Of a stretch of DNA of 64,000 bases, positions 41,278-50,864 are shown piece by piece. Each line of letters starts with the position of its first letter. The stretch's first letter is position 1. Location of the stretch: positions 62,001-126,000 of the forward strand of contig JAJFHV010000020.1 in the NCBI GenBank assembly GCA_021775415.1, read 5' to 3'. Below the pieces are notes generated by a model. That model made no database searches. It was given only the letters and a program-made list of their open reading frames with translations, and was not told the DNA's origin. Made by a program: the position numbers and the translations under genes. This DNA comes from Hyphomicrobiales bacterium. Its GTDB lineage: Bacteria > Pseudomonadota > Alphaproteobacteria > Rhizobiales > Rhizobiaceae.

Positions 41278-42450
41278 TTAAGCGGCCTTCTTGCTAAATC
41301 TGTCGTTGCGCAACCGTACAGCCTTGCCCTTCAGATAACGCAGGGAATGCAGGGTACGTCCGCTCAAACGGCCAATCGGATTGTCGCAATAGTCATGTTC
41401 CATGGGGATTTGTGTTTCAGACCCAGCCTGACCAGACAGCCCGCTTTTGAATTGCCGCAGTCCGCCAAATTGTGATGACCCGCCCAGGTCATAGTATTTG
41501 AAGGATTCTGCGCTGAACTCGTTCACGATGTGCCAGTGCAAGGCATAGCTTGCTCTTAGTGGAAGGCCCTTGTCAGCGGTTGCCCCGTACAGGTAGTGGA
41601 CCGTGTCGCCCAGTGGCGCTGCCACTGCTCCTGCTACAACCTCGTCGCCCTGCCAGGCCAGATAGGTGCGCGGTTTTAATACTTCCGGTACTCTTTGGCA
41701 CATCAAAGGCACGACTTCCAACTGATCAACCAAATTGATCTGCTTTCGCGAAAGCATACTACTGTGAACCGAGGCGAAAGCATCTTGCCCACCAGGTCCA
41801 TCGTCTCTTTCTATCACCAGGTTATTCTTCAGCGCTTTGCGAAGATTGTAACGCCATTTCTGTCCCAGGCTTTTCATTTGTTCTTCGGCAGAGAGTTCGA
41901 GATTTACAACATACCGCGATGAAGCAGCAGTTGGCTCACGTTGTGTGAACCCGCACGAAAACAGCAAGTCGCTTTCAATTTCTTGATATTGTTGATTTGG
42001 ACGGGGTAAAATCGTCAACATGTGCCCCTGTTTTTCCACGAACTCAGCTTTCATCTGGGCTATGGTTGCAAGATAGTTGGATGGATCAACCGGGCAATGC
42101 CGACGGCGCCAAAATGGCCCAAAACGAACGTTTACCACGCCCCGTCCAATCAGGGGTATCGCGTAAATAACGACAACGGCGCCGCCAACCACTCTGCCCT
42201 GTCTGTATGAAATGAAAAGTTTGGTATTTCCCTGCTGAACCAGCGTCTTGTAACCGGCAATTTGGTCAAGGCTGAGGTCATCAAATTCCGCCGCCAGAAT
42301 ATCGAAATTTTCCGGCGTCAATGGCTCAATTTGATAGGATCCACTTGTTATGGAATCGCTATTTTCTTGCCACTCCCCCAGCGTCTGTGGGCTGCTGTAA
42401 TGTGGCAGTGTTGGTGTAGGAACAAGGGAATCCCGTTCAAGAAAGCGCAT
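41278..42450 (-). CDS. FemAB-like peptidoglycan/surface-glycan acyltransferase (first)
   Basis: About 390 residues from the ATG at 42450, which has AAGG and overlaps the ABC gene's end by 14 bp; an open extension to 42606 lies in that gene. Pattern: PLTPENFDILAAEFDDLSLD and QQGNTKLFISYRQGRVVGGA in the N-terminal domain, then QKWRYNLRKALKNNLVIE, YLAWQGDEVVAGAVAAPLG, ...LRASYALHWHIVNEF in the C-terminal domain, and YYDLGGSSQFGG. Members add amino acids or acyl groups to lipid-linked cell-wall precursors. The start overlapping the ABC exporter stop implies tight co-translation. Confidence 0.8.
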   Translation of the reverse strand: MRFLERDSLVPTPTLPHYSSPQTLGEWQENSDSITSGSYQIEPLTPENFDILAAEFDDLSLDQIAGYKTLVQQGNTKLFISYRQGRVVGGAVVVIYAIPLIGRGVVNVRFGPFWRRRHCPVDPSNYLATIAQMKAEFVEKQGHMLTILPRPNQQYQEIESDLLFSCGFTQREPTAASSRYVVNLELSAEEQMKSLGQKWRYNLRKALKNNLVIERDDGPGGQDAFASVHSSMLSRKQINLVDQLEVVPLMCQRVPEVLKPRTYLAWQGDEVVAGAVAAPLGDTVHYLYGATADKGLPLRASYALHWHIVNEFSAESFKYYDLGGSSQFGGLRQFKSGLSGQAGSETQIPMEHDYCDNPIGRLSGRTLHSLRYLKGKAVRLRNDRFSKKAA

Positions 42451-44263
42451 AAGATTTTGCCTTGATGGTGGTTCTGTTGTTTTGTTTTTTTGGCCGGATG
42501 GAAACTGGGTCCACAATTTTTTCATAAGTGCCCTGGTCCAGGATTTTTCCCTTGTTAAGTCGCACGACTGTGTCACAAATCGCCAAGGTCGAGACGCGGT
42601 GTGCAATGATGATGATTGTGATGTCGCTGGCCAATTTCTTGATTGCGTCCATCACCGCTGCTTCGGTCTCACTATCAAGGGCGCTGGTGGCCTCATCGAG
42701 CACCAGTACACTCGAACGTTTGTAAAGTGCACGGGCAATCCCGATACGTTGACGTTGTCCCCCCGATATGCGGATACCGCGTTCACCAACGCTTGCGGAA
42801 TATCCACCGGGTTGGCTCTCGATGAAATCGTCAATCTGTGCGCCTTCGGCGGCCTTTTTTACGCGTTCCAGATCGATTTCATCTGGATCTACTCCAAACG
42901 CAATGTTTTGGGCAATTGAGGCATCCTGCAAAAAGATTGACTGGGGTACGTGGGCAATCTCACTTTGCCAGGAACTTGTGGTTCCCTCACCCAATGTCCG
43001 GCCATCAATTTTAATGGTTCCAGTAGTTGGCTTTAATAGCCCCATGATCAAATCCACCAGGGTGCTTTTCCCGCTTCCGGTTTTTCCGACCAGACCAACA
43101 ATCGTACCTTTGGCGATCGTCAGGTTCATATCCTCCAGCACGGTTTCGTGTTCCCGGTCATAGCCGAAGTTTACGCCCTCAAGTTTAATGTCTTTTTTGA
43201 AAGCCGAGCCTTTGGAAGGCTTGTCTCCAAGGCGCTCCGGCAGAACCGGCAATTCCAGCAATCCCAGCACGTCGCGCAGTACCTGATGATTGCCGGTGAT
43301 ATGCGCCCATGCTTGGTACATGTCCTGCATCAAGGGAAGAAGGCGCTGAGCACCCAAAGCCAGTACCCCGAGAATTGGCAACGCTGCTACGGCACCCCCG
43401 ATCTGGTTGACTAGGTACAAGGCCATAAAGGCAATGATGACCATACCCAATGCCTCGACCACATAACGCGGAGCGCGAGCGATTGTATAATTCACCATGT
43501 TTGCCTGTTGAAGATTGTGGTCAAGTTGGCGAAACTTACTGACAAAAATTGGTTCCGCACGCTCGATCATCACTTCCCGAATGCCACCGGCACCTTCCTG
43601 GACGACCTGAATCCGCTTTGACTGCATTTCTGCAATTACACGGCTGTTTTTGCGCAAGTACCGCGCTGTAAACAAACGCACTCCCACAAACACCGACCCG
43701 ATACCGATCATCGAGGAAAACGCTACAACCGGTTCAATATACAAGAGCGCCGACAGGATAAATAATGCCATGATCACTGAAACAACCGCACGCATTGCAT
43801 GAAATAGCACGTTGTTTACAACGACCTGGATTTTGTTGATTGAGCCGACAATTTCACTGCTGTTGTGCTCAAGATGATAGGCGTAGGGTTGGTACAATAT
43901 GTTTTGATAAACATTCGCCGCAAGATCATTGCCCAGCCCATAGACGAACACATTGCTTGCCCAGGTCAGCACGACCCGAACAAATCCGGCAAACAGTGCG
44001 GCGGATGCAAAGAGCATTGTCACCGGTATCAATATCTGGTCTGAATCGCCCCAGCCGAAGAAATTTAGCACAGGTGCAAGGAATTCAAATTTTCCGGCTT
44101 CATCGGCACCAACCATCACGGTTAAAAAGGGTATAACCGCGCCCAGCGACATTACTTCTGCAGCAGCGCCAAATAGCATTAAAACCATCACAGCGGTCAG
44201 TTGACGTTTTCTGCGAACGGAGAGTTGTCGGTAGAGCCGGATGAGAAGCGGAGATGGTATCAT
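42437..44263 (-). CDS. ABC exporter/flippase, fused membrane and ATPase domains
   Basis: About 608 residues from the ATG at 44263 (overlaps the ATP-grasp stop as ATGA); the frame runs to 44329. An N-terminal six-helix membrane domain (LTAVMVLMLFGAAAEVMSLG first; about 20-310) precedes an ATPase domain (about 350-590): Walker A GKTGSGKST, signature ISGGQRQRIGIARAL, Walker B VLVLDEATSALD. Similar to lipid-linked oligosaccharide flippases such as PglK and to MsbA. In context it would flip a lipid-linked saccharide or lipid precursor. Homodimer expected. Confidence 0.88.
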   Translation of the reverse strand: MIPSPLLIRLYRQLSVRRKRQLTAVMVLMLFGAAAEVMSLGAVIPFLTVMVGADEAGKFEFLAPVLNFFGWGDSDQILIPVTMLFASAALFAGFVRVVLTWASNVFVYGLGNDLAANVYQNILYQPYAYHLEHNSSEIVGSINKIQVVVNNVLFHAMRAVVSVIMALFILSALLYIEPVVAFSSMIGIGSVFVGVRLFTARYLRKNSRVIAEMQSKRIQVVQEGAGGIREVMIERAEPIFVSKFRQLDHNLQQANMVNYTIARAPRYVVEALGMVIIAFMALYLVNQIGGAVAALPILGVLALGAQRLLPLMQDMYQAWAHITGNHQVLRDVLGLLELPVLPERLGDKPSKGSAFKKDIKLEGVNFGYDREHETVLEDMNLTIAKGTIVGLVGKTGSGKSTLVDLIMGLLKPTTGTIKIDGRTLGEGTTSSWQSEIAHVPQSIFLQDASIAQNIAFGVDPDEIDLERVKKAAEGAQIDDFIESQPGGYSASVGERGIRISGGQRQRIGIARALYKRSSVLVLDEATSALDSETEAAVMDAIKKLASDITIIIIAHRVSTLAICDTVVRLNKGKILDQGTYEKIVDPVSIRPKKQNNRTTIKAKSYALS

Positions 44264-45609
44264 TGGGTTACCTGAAGTTGCGGGGAAGGAAGAACCTTCT
44301 TCATTTGTTTTGACAATTTTTTGATCCATCTGGATGCCAGTGGAAGATTGTTTAGAAATGCCACAATCGTTGGCATCGGATCGCTCCAGCGCCAGGTCAT
44401 GTGGATTTCAGCCTTAACGGCCTGCACCATGGTTTTGAACAACTGTAAGGCTGCCTCCTGGGGACCAATCTCAGATGACTTTAGTGATCTGTAAATGCTG
44501 CTCACCGCGCCATAGGTCCAGACGTAGCGTTTGCCAGCAAGGCCGACCTTCAATTTTGATGGTTGTGGCTCCAAGCGCGCCAGATCAAGGGTCAGACGTC
44601 CAAGTTCCATTCCGCACGCTTCGGCAACCGCGTGGCTTCCGGCAACCCGTGGATTGAGTTCGAGAAAACTCAAATCATTTGTCGCGCTGTCGCGAATAAA
44701 CTGAATTAGCCCGACGCCGTGGTAATCGAGCTTTTCAATCAGGCGATCGCCAATTGACCGGGCTTGATGGTCCAGTTCAATTGTATGGCCATCCACCGCA
44801 AACCCGGTGCCATCCCTGACATCGGTTTCCAGTATTTCTGTTGCAAGATAACGGATGGGTTTTCCGTTCTGCGCGGCAAAATATAGATTGATCCGTGGGC
44901 CGGTTACGTAGCGCTGTACGATCAGTTCTGAATGGGATTTTGGCCACTCTGGCAATACATCATCCAATTGCTCGTCTGAGTGTACAATCAGCGCCTTTTT
45001 GCCCATCAGGGTTTTTCTGGAATCGACCGGGCGAATGATCAACGGGAAATCGATGGCATTTTTTGCTGCATCAAGCGATTTGTAGTCGGATACTTTTTGA
45101 TAACTGGCTATTGAAACACCTGCATTGGCCGCAAATTTCAGCATTTCCGGCTTGTTTGTGCAGATCTCTACGGTTTCAGCATCTACACCTGCATACAAAC
45201 GGTCTTCGGGTAGCAAGTGTTGGTATTGCGCCAGGTCCCGCAGGCAGTTTTCCCAGATTGGATAAACCACCGAAATGTCCGGGCGGGAGCGTAAAAAGTC
45301 ACCAAGGGCCTGATAAAATGCTTCACCGCTTTCAAGCGGGGGATGGTCCCAGCACTCATCCACGTGCCTGGAAAACTGCGCATAACCGCCGCCGCAATCC
45401 CGGGTTATGATCACCCGAAAGTTCATTTGAGCGAGTGCCGATGCAACGGTCAGGGTTGGCCGATAATTGCCAAGAAGCAGAACCGAAGATTGCTTTGATT
45501 TTGGGTTGCGCACCACTGATGATCCCTTGGTTTCGATAGCCAGTCCCGGTATGATTTTGCAAATGAAGACTGGTCCAGCGACAGCGAACCATGTTTCATT
45601 TTGCAACAT
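44260..45609 (-). CDS. ATP-grasp family ligase
   Basis: A 449-residue protein with carbamoyl-phosphate-synthase-like ATP-grasp fold. N-terminal: VLLLGNYRPTLTVASALAQM (about 42-61). ATP-grasp: FPLIIRPVDSRKTLMGKK (about 179-196), HSELIVQRYVTGPRINLYFA, and LSFLELNPRVAGSHAVAEAC (about 320-339), the metal-ligand motif. It would activate a carboxylate with ATP for amide or ester formation with an amine, providing, for example, a modification substrate for the surface molecule. First gene of the overlapping set ATP-grasp, ABC, FemAB, FemAB. Start is not certain. Confidence 0.82.
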   Translation of the reverse strand: MLQNETWFAVAGPVFICKIIPGLAIETKGSSVVRNPKSKQSSVLLLGNYRPTLTVASALAQMNFRVIITRDCGGGYAQFSRHVDECWDHPPLESGEAFYQALGDFLRSRPDISVVYPIWENCLRDLAQYQHLLPEDRLYAGVDAETVEICTNKPEMLKFAANAGVSIASYQKVSDYKSLDAAKNAIDFPLIIRPVDSRKTLMGKKALIVHSDEQLDDVLPEWPKSHSELIVQRYVTGPRINLYFAAQNGKPIRYLATEILETDVRDGTGFAVDGHTIELDHQARSIGDRLIEKLDYHGVGLIQFIRDSATNDLSFLELNPRVAGSHAVAEACGMELGRLTLDLARLEPQPSKLKVGLAGKRYVWTYGAVSSIYRSLKSSEIGPQEAALQLFKTMVQAVKAEIHMTWRWSDPMPTIVAFLNNLPLASRWIKKLSKQMKKVLPSPQLQVTQ

Positions 45610-45715
45610 TCAAGCCAGTTATCCTAAACAAGCAAAATGCATGCCACGTAAGGAATGAGCTGAAAATTTGATTCAAATTTTAGGGAATATCGCCGGTATC
45701 TTGTTAACCAGGACT

Positions 45716-48001
45716 TCAGTTGTAAAAATTACCCTTGACCAGAGACTTGGTGTCTACAGTTCCTTCGGCACCGCCACAATCAAGGCCGGTGGTGCCAATT
45801 TCAAGAAATCCGCCGGAAAACTCTTGTTTCTTGTTGTACAGTTCATAGCACACATCGGTATTTTCAACTTTGCCCTCCGATATGCGTGCGGAGCCAAAAT
45901 CCTTTACTGCAACACCAATTTTTGCGTGCCGGGCAAGGATGTTTTGAAAGGTTGCGATTGAGGCTTCTCCAACCGATACAGCCTTGTCTCCGCACCGGTT
46001 CAAATCCAAATTTTGGCCGTGGTAGCTACCATAGGACAGGTCCAGGCAGTCATTACCGGCATTTTCGACTGTCAGTTCGCTAAATTTGAGTTCAGAAAAG
46101 TCTGCATCAACGGCATCGTATGCTGCATCAACAATCGAAGCCCGCCGCACATTACCGCTGACACGCACAAAATTTACCCCATCCTCACAAGTCGCCTTAT
46201 TCACATTCACTTCAACATCATGCAAATTTATGTCGATAAATGTCAGACATCCAGTAAGGCCAAGACGGTCAAAATTTTGTTCTCCACCGGCGACATCCTT
46301 CACGTGACCCGACACATCATCCAATGAGACTGACCAGCCGCGCATTGAGCCCGTAGTGACAACTGCCCGTCCGCTTGCTCCGGTCTTTGTCAATTTTATT
46401 GTTTTGTTTTCTTTGTTCAGTTCACCGTCAATTTGCCCATACAAGTCGACGTTGAACTCCCGGGTATCCAGTGATTTATGCGATATGCCAAGATCGTCGG
46501 GGTCGCTAAATCCGGTAAATGGTTCATCCAGTTGAGATTTGGGAAAGGCAAAGTAAATTCCCGTAAGACCATCCGCATCAATATAAGTTTGGCTCATCAG
46601 CTTCTTTACCAGCAAGTCCGGTGTCGCATCGATCATCCGGCAATCGGTCAACGAGTCGCTGCAAACTTCCAGTTTTCCAGGCTTGTCTGTAGTGAAAACG
46701 TAGCTCAGCCGGTTGTTACTGCGACTATAGTTTTTTCGGGCTTTCACCTTGACCGATCTCACCTGATCGGTTGTTTCCATCTGCCTCAACCGGGTTTTCA
46801 TGGTCTCAAGAGTCGATTGGAGGTCGTTATTTGCAATATTCACGCCCCTGTTCATCAGCGATTGACGAAAATCTTCAACATCCAACTGTTCCAAGAGCCG
46901 TTGTGCGGCTGGCACTCCTTTTTGGGCAGTCATCGTGATTTTTTTCAAAACCTCATCCGGCGCTGTCAGGACTGAGGATCCGCCATCATAATAAATCGGG
47001 ATGAAGCTGTTGGTCAGCGGATCATAAATTGCACGGCGATCGTCTTGAGAAAATCCATGCGTCCCACCCATGCTGTTAAGGATTGCTTCAAATGCAGCGG
47101 TTCCGGGAAATTTTAACCGGTTTTTGCCGTTTTCGAGGCGGTTTGCGATTTCAACCATGTCATACATGTTACCGCCATATTTGGTGGCGTAAGCCTTGTC
47201 GTACCTAAACAACAACCGGTTCATCTGGCTTAATGCAGTATTAGCAATCGCCATGCTTGTCGGCCCTTTGAGACCCCATTTGAAGTTCGAGATGCGAGCA
47301 AGTGCAGCACCCCTTTCGAGATGCGCGAATTTGTGTCCAAACGCAAAACGCTCGTCACCTTCGATAATCGGGCCTTCGCGGACATTGTTGAACTCCAGGA
47401 ATTCCTTGACGATTTTTTCCTGAAATATCACGCCTACGGCTGGTTTTTGATTTCCAACGACCCGAAGGGTTGCCATGGTGGTGCGAGGTGCAAGAAAGCC
47501 CAGCTTTCCAAGCATGGTGGCAGCGAAAACCTCGTTCTTTCCATTTCGGGTTTCTGGCCTGAACAAGACAAATTTGGTAATTCCGAATATGTGCCCATCC
47601 ACCAGCTTTGCATTCAGGCTAGGCTCCTCGTTCATGTCATCTGGATAATGATCGTCCAAATCGCCATGGGGCCGGAACTTTATTTTCAAAGTGCATGAAA
47701 CCCCGGACTTGGTATGGAAGGTGATGGTCCCTCCGGTGCGTTTTTCTTTTCGCGCGTGCCCCCGTTTAGCCAGGGAAACGTAGGATTTGATTTTCTTCTT
47801 TACCCAACCCCGATAATCATCGATCACCAGTTCCATTTCGAGCGAACCGAAAGCGTCTGGATGGATTGCAAGTGAATCAGTGTAATTCAGTTCGTTGCAT
47901 TTTGGATACGGTGTCGGCACCGTCAGTTCGGCATTTTCTGCCGCATTGGCGTTCCAGGCCAACAACATCGCTGCCAGTAGTGCCATCCATCTCACAACCA
48001 T
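45716..48001 (-). CDS. secreted CotH-like protein with C-terminal right-handed beta-helix
   Basis: A 761-residue precursor with a signal peptide (MALLAAMLLAWNANA). Residues about 50-400 have the outline of the CotH kinase family: a central LVDGHIFGITKFVLFRPETR then FLAPRTTMATLRVVGNQKPA with a following IFQEKIV, and IYYDGGSSV. CotH proteins are atypical secreted protein kinases of spore coats and related surfaces. The C-terminal ~200 residues (DVEVNVNKATCEDG, DVSGHVKDVAG..., NCGDKAVSVG) have parallel-beta-helix spacing. It overlaps the VTC gene by 10 bp. The kinase role is by family analogy only; catalytic residues are not certain to be kept. Confidence 0.65.
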   Translation of the reverse strand: MVVRWMALLAAMLLAWNANAAENAELTVPTPYPKCNELNYTDSLAIHPDAFGSLEMELVIDDYRGWVKKKIKSYVSLAKRGHARKEKRTGGTITFHTKSGVSCTLKIKFRPHGDLDDHYPDDMNEEPSLNAKLVDGHIFGITKFVLFRPETRNGKNEVFAATMLGKLGFLAPRTTMATLRVVGNQKPAVGVIFQEKIVKEFLEFNNVREGPIIEGDERFAFGHKFAHLERGAALARISNFKWGLKGPTSMAIANTALSQMNRLLFRYDKAYATKYGGNMYDMVEIANRLENGKNRLKFPGTAAFEAILNSMGGTHGFSQDDRRAIYDPLTNSFIPIYYDGGSSVLTAPDEVLKKITMTAQKGVPAAQRLLEQLDVEDFRQSLMNRGVNIANNDLQSTLETMKTRLRQMETTDQVRSVKVKARKNYSRSNNRLSYVFTTDKPGKLEVCSDSLTDCRMIDATPDLLVKKLMSQTYIDADGLTGIYFAFPKSQLDEPFTGFSDPDDLGISHKSLDTREFNVDLYGQIDGELNKENKTIKLTKTGASGRAVVTTGSMRGWSVSLDDVSGHVKDVAGGEQNFDRLGLTGCLTFIDINLHDVEVNVNKATCEDGVNFVRVSGNVRRASIVDAAYDAVDADFSELKFSELTVENAGNDCLDLSYGSYHGQNLDLNRCGDKAVSVGEASIATFQNILARHAKIGVAVKDFGSARISEGKVENTDVCYELYNKKQEFSGGFLEIGTTGLDCGGAEGTVDTKSLVKGNFYN

Positions 48002-48606
48002 TCCGCCGACCCCATTTTAATTGCGGTAATTGATCGTGCGTATTTTGAGAACCGGGTGCGGCGGAACGGAAATTTTTGCGTCAACATATCCATGGATACA
48101 CCAAAATTTGCCTTTAACTCGACTGCGACGCTACCATCACGAACCGGGAAGCTTGAGCCTACACTACAATATTCAATATCTGTATCGATTGTGAGGCGAA
48201 CATCGTTCACTTGAAAATATTCCCGCTGGTAGGAAACGGTCACAACCGGCTTGCAAAACCCGTAGTCGGGATCAACAAGGCCGTTTGAAAACAATTGCCG
48301 GACCTCATCGTCAGCGAGTTTACGAATGGTTTTGTGGCGTCCTTCTACTGAAGAAATTTTTACCTCCAGTGAATTGCCGTTTTCAAAGTGACCAGACGCG
48401 TTGTAGGTCCTGATGCGAACCTTCTTTCTTGGCACACTACCCTCTTCGGAAGCTGCAAAAATATCGAACGACAGGGTATCAAAATAGGTCGAGTAAATTC
48501 GCCTTTTTGGATGCAGCAAAATCGCATTTTCGTTCGACAGCCACTTGTGCAAGCCAGCGACCTGGCTTGAATTTACAAGCAGCTTTTCTTCAACACGAAA
48601 GCTCAT
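47992..48606 (-). CDS. VTC-domain protein (polyphosphate polymerase fold)
   Basis: A 204-residue member of the VTC family, the tunnel fold of yeast Vtc4 that polymerises polyphosphate. Basic/acid strand motifs are visible: FRVEEKLLV at the start, YSTYFDTLSFDIFAASEEGS, RKKVRIRTYN (with the KxRxR), SLEVKISS (the EVK) and AVELKANF with the last Glu-Lys. Bacterial copies regularly sit next to DUF4956 and CotH genes. It begins one base from the DUF4956 stop and overlaps the CotH-like start. The substrate in this setting is not established. Confidence 0.88.
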   Translation of the reverse strand: MSFRVEEKLLVNSSQVAGLHKWLSNENAILLHPKRRIYSTYFDTLSFDIFAASEEGSVPRKKVRIRTYNASGHFENGNSLEVKISSVEGRHKTIRKLADDEVRQLFSNGLVDPDYGFCKPVVTVSYQREYFQVNDVRLTIDTDIEYCSVGSSFPVRDGSVAVELKANFGVSMDMLTQKFPFRRTRFSKYARSITAIKMGSAEWL

Positions 48607-49272
48607 CTATGCGAGGTTGTTTGAGTAGTGCACGTTGACATATTCAACGTCGGGATCGCCGCGAAGAAACACCAGCATTTCGTCGGTTTCTTGCCGGGTT
48701 CGATAGGCGAGCCTGTAGTTGTAGGTGTCACTTTGCTTGTCGAGTTGCACGTTCTGCAGGGCTTCTGCACCAAGCAGGCTCTCAATCGGCATCTTGCTTT
48801 TTGTTTCGATCAGATTTGCCGGCAATCCCTCATCAAATGAGAGAGAAAACAGTGGTGTATTGCGAAGCAGGAATATTTTTTCCAACACATGCGCACCGGT
48901 AATCGCTCCCAGAACCAGGACTAAAAGCATTATCGCCCACTTTAGTGTCACACCGGCTGCAATGCCGATGGTAAGCAGTGAAAACAGTACTACCAATTCA
49001 AACGGGTTCTTTACCGGATTACGAAACCGAACGATCGATAGCGCTCCGACCATCCCGATTGACAGGGTCAAATTGCCGGATATGACCTTGGTGATGACCA
49101 ATGTAATGATTGGAAGAAGTATAAAGGTCAGGGTATGATGATAAGTCCGTACCCATCTTTGCCCTACTGCAGATAGCGTGTAGCGGATAAGCAGTCCTGA
49201 AATTCCGGCAGTCAGTACGGCCAATATAATTGACTGTTGTAGCTGCCATTGTTCGCGAATAACGTCCAACAT
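48607..49272 (-). CDS. DUF4956 membrane protein
   Basis: About 221 residues from the ATG at 49272 (GGA nearby); a longer start at 49308 has no ribosome site. Four to five helices: ILAVLTAGISGLLI, LTFILLPIITLVIT, VVLFSLLTIGIAAGV, IMLLVLVLGAITGAH. The MVGALSIVRFRNPVKNP motif (about 82-98) is the DUF4956 hallmark. The C-terminal ~90 residues are soluble. Function unknown, but the family is a constant partner of VTC-domain and CotH proteins. It begins the leftward operon; the promoter must lie in the 276 bp to the divergent Wzy-type gene. Confidence 0.88.
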   Translation of the reverse strand: MLDVIREQWQLQQSIILAVLTAGISGLLIRYTLSAVGQRWVRTYHHTLTFILLPIITLVITKVISGNLTLSIGMVGALSIVRFRNPVKNPFELVVLFSLLTIGIAAGVTLKWAIMLLVLVLGAITGAHVLEKIFLLRNTPLFSLSFDEGLPANLIETKSKMPIESLLGAEALQNVQLDKQSDTYNYRLAYRTRQETDEMLVFLRGDPDVEYVNVHYSNNLA

Positions 49273-49548
49273 TTTTGTTTTCCATAGTTGCCCAGATGAC
49301 TGGAACATCGCATTTCAACGCTAATTATCGGTTAATTCGAGCGTGTGAAGTTTGCAGGTTGTTGCGAGCAATTTGTGTCATGCAGGATCACGACCCTGCA
49401 TGCTCATTTGTTGTCCGGCTCACCAGTCATCTTATTTTCGGACCATTGTGTTTTTCGGCGGCATCTTTTAAGCACCGCTTAACTGCAACGCCTGCAATTT
49501 GTTTGATTCGCGGCCGCTGAAATCAAGCTTTGGAGGAGTAAATTCGCT

Positions 49549-50823
49549 TTGGACATCGCTGAAGAGGGTTTCTACGCCAGGAGGGAACCAATTCCCTGGA
49601 CCGGATGGGTAGCAAGTCTGGCCCTGGTGCTGGTCATGTTGTTTGCCAGCCACTCGTTTCAGTTCCTGTTTGCAGATCAAATTACAGAAGGGTTAGCCGA
49701 GCGGCCGACCGCACGCTCCAATCCTGCCTATGCGGCTCTCTTCCTTGTTCAGTTTTCCTTGTTTTTCGTGCTTTTGTTTTTCCACATGCTGCGCAACGGC
49801 ATTCGCATTCCGTTGATCGTTGCAATTGGATTTTGCGCCTATGTTGGGAGCTCAATATTCTGGTCGATAAGTCCGGGTACGACCTTGGCACCGGCGGTTT
49901 TGTTTTCCTATCTGGTGTTGGCGGCCTACACGACTTCAGCTTTCCTGCCGCCAAGACTATTTGTTCGACACTACTTTTTTGTTTGTGCGTTTATCCTGAC
50001 AGCCTCGTTTATTCTCTACTTTGTCTGGCCAGAGGCGGCGGGTAGCCAAAGATGGATTGAACTCGGGCCGTTTGAATTTGAATTCAGCGGCGTAATGGCG
50101 AGTAAAAACTACGCCGGGATTGTATTTGCCAGCGCAGCCATCCTGGCATTGAACGGTGGGCATATCGGCATATCCAACCTCTGGCGATTTTTGGTTTTTG
50201 TAATGGCGATTGTCGCTGTCTTCCTATCAAATTCCGCAACTGCAATGGTGATTGTTGTTGCTCTTGGTGCACTGAGCTTGTTGATCAAGATATTTTCACA
50301 TAATTGGAGAGCATTGCTGTTTGGATGCCTGGTATTGATTGCGGTGTTAATCCCAGCCCTTCCATTTATTTCTGTCGGTGATGTTCTGTCGATAATTGGG
50401 CGGGACCCAACATTCACCGGGCGGGCAGCTCTGTGGGACGGAGCCTATTCCGCCTTTCCCAATTATCCATGGATGGGGCACGGATATTTTGCGTTTTTTG
50501 ATGCGGGCAAGTTTTCACCAGCTTGGGAATTTTGGGAGGACTTTAGATTTTTCCGGGCGGATAATTTTCACAACTCATCCGTGGATATTTTGGTTTCTCT
50601 CGGCATTGTCGGCCTGGTGGTGATGCTGGGCGCAATAATAAAAGCTGCAAATGTAGTGAATAATCAATCCATTGATCCGGGTGCTCGGCTTTGTCTTGGA
50701 TTGGTGCTCGCATCATTCCTCATCGGTTCGATGATGGAGTTTGCTATTTTCCATTACAACTACATCGCAACTTTCATTCTGTTCTATGCCTTGTTTGCTG
50801 GCATGTGGCGGTATGGTGAGTGA
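49549..50823 (+). CDS. O-antigen ligase / Wzy-type polymerase family protein
   Basis: A 424-residue integral membrane protein with about ten to eleven helices. The large periplasmic loop has the family markers: GRDPTFTGRAALWDGA (about 283-298) and FHNSSVDILVSLGIVGL (about 342-358), with GRxxLW and HN(S/F)xxD residues shared by ligases (WaaL) and polymerases (Wzy). A TTG start with GGAGGAG upstream. Divergent from the DUF4956 operon; polymerises or attaches the surface saccharide presumed to be made here. Confidence 0.85.
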   Translation: MDIAEEGFYARREPIPWTGWVASLALVLVMLFASHSFQFLFADQITEGLAERPTARSNPAYAALFLVQFSLFFVLLFFHMLRNGIRIPLIVAIGFCAYVGSSIFWSISPGTTLAPAVLFSYLVLAAYTTSAFLPPRLFVRHYFFVCAFILTASFILYFVWPEAAGSQRWIELGPFEFEFSGVMASKNYAGIVFASAAILALNGGHIGISNLWRFLVFVMAIVAVFLSNSATAMVIVVALGALSLLIKIFSHNWRALLFGCLVLIAVLIPALPFISVGDVLSIIGRDPTFTGRAALWDGAYSAFPNYPWMGHGYFAFFDAGKFSPAWEFWEDFRFFRADNFHNSSVDILVSLGIVGLVVMLGAIIKAANVVNNQSIDPGARLCLGLVLASFLIGSMMEFAIFHYNYIATFILFYALFAGMWRYGE

Positions 50824-50864
50824 TGTGTCTCGCCAGCCGGTATCGGTGTCGGCACTCAAATTCG

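Noticed and set aside
42451-42606. N-terminal extension of the FemAB-like gene
   Set aside because: It lies inside the ABC exporter gene; the ATG at 42450 has AAGG and only a 14-bp overlap.
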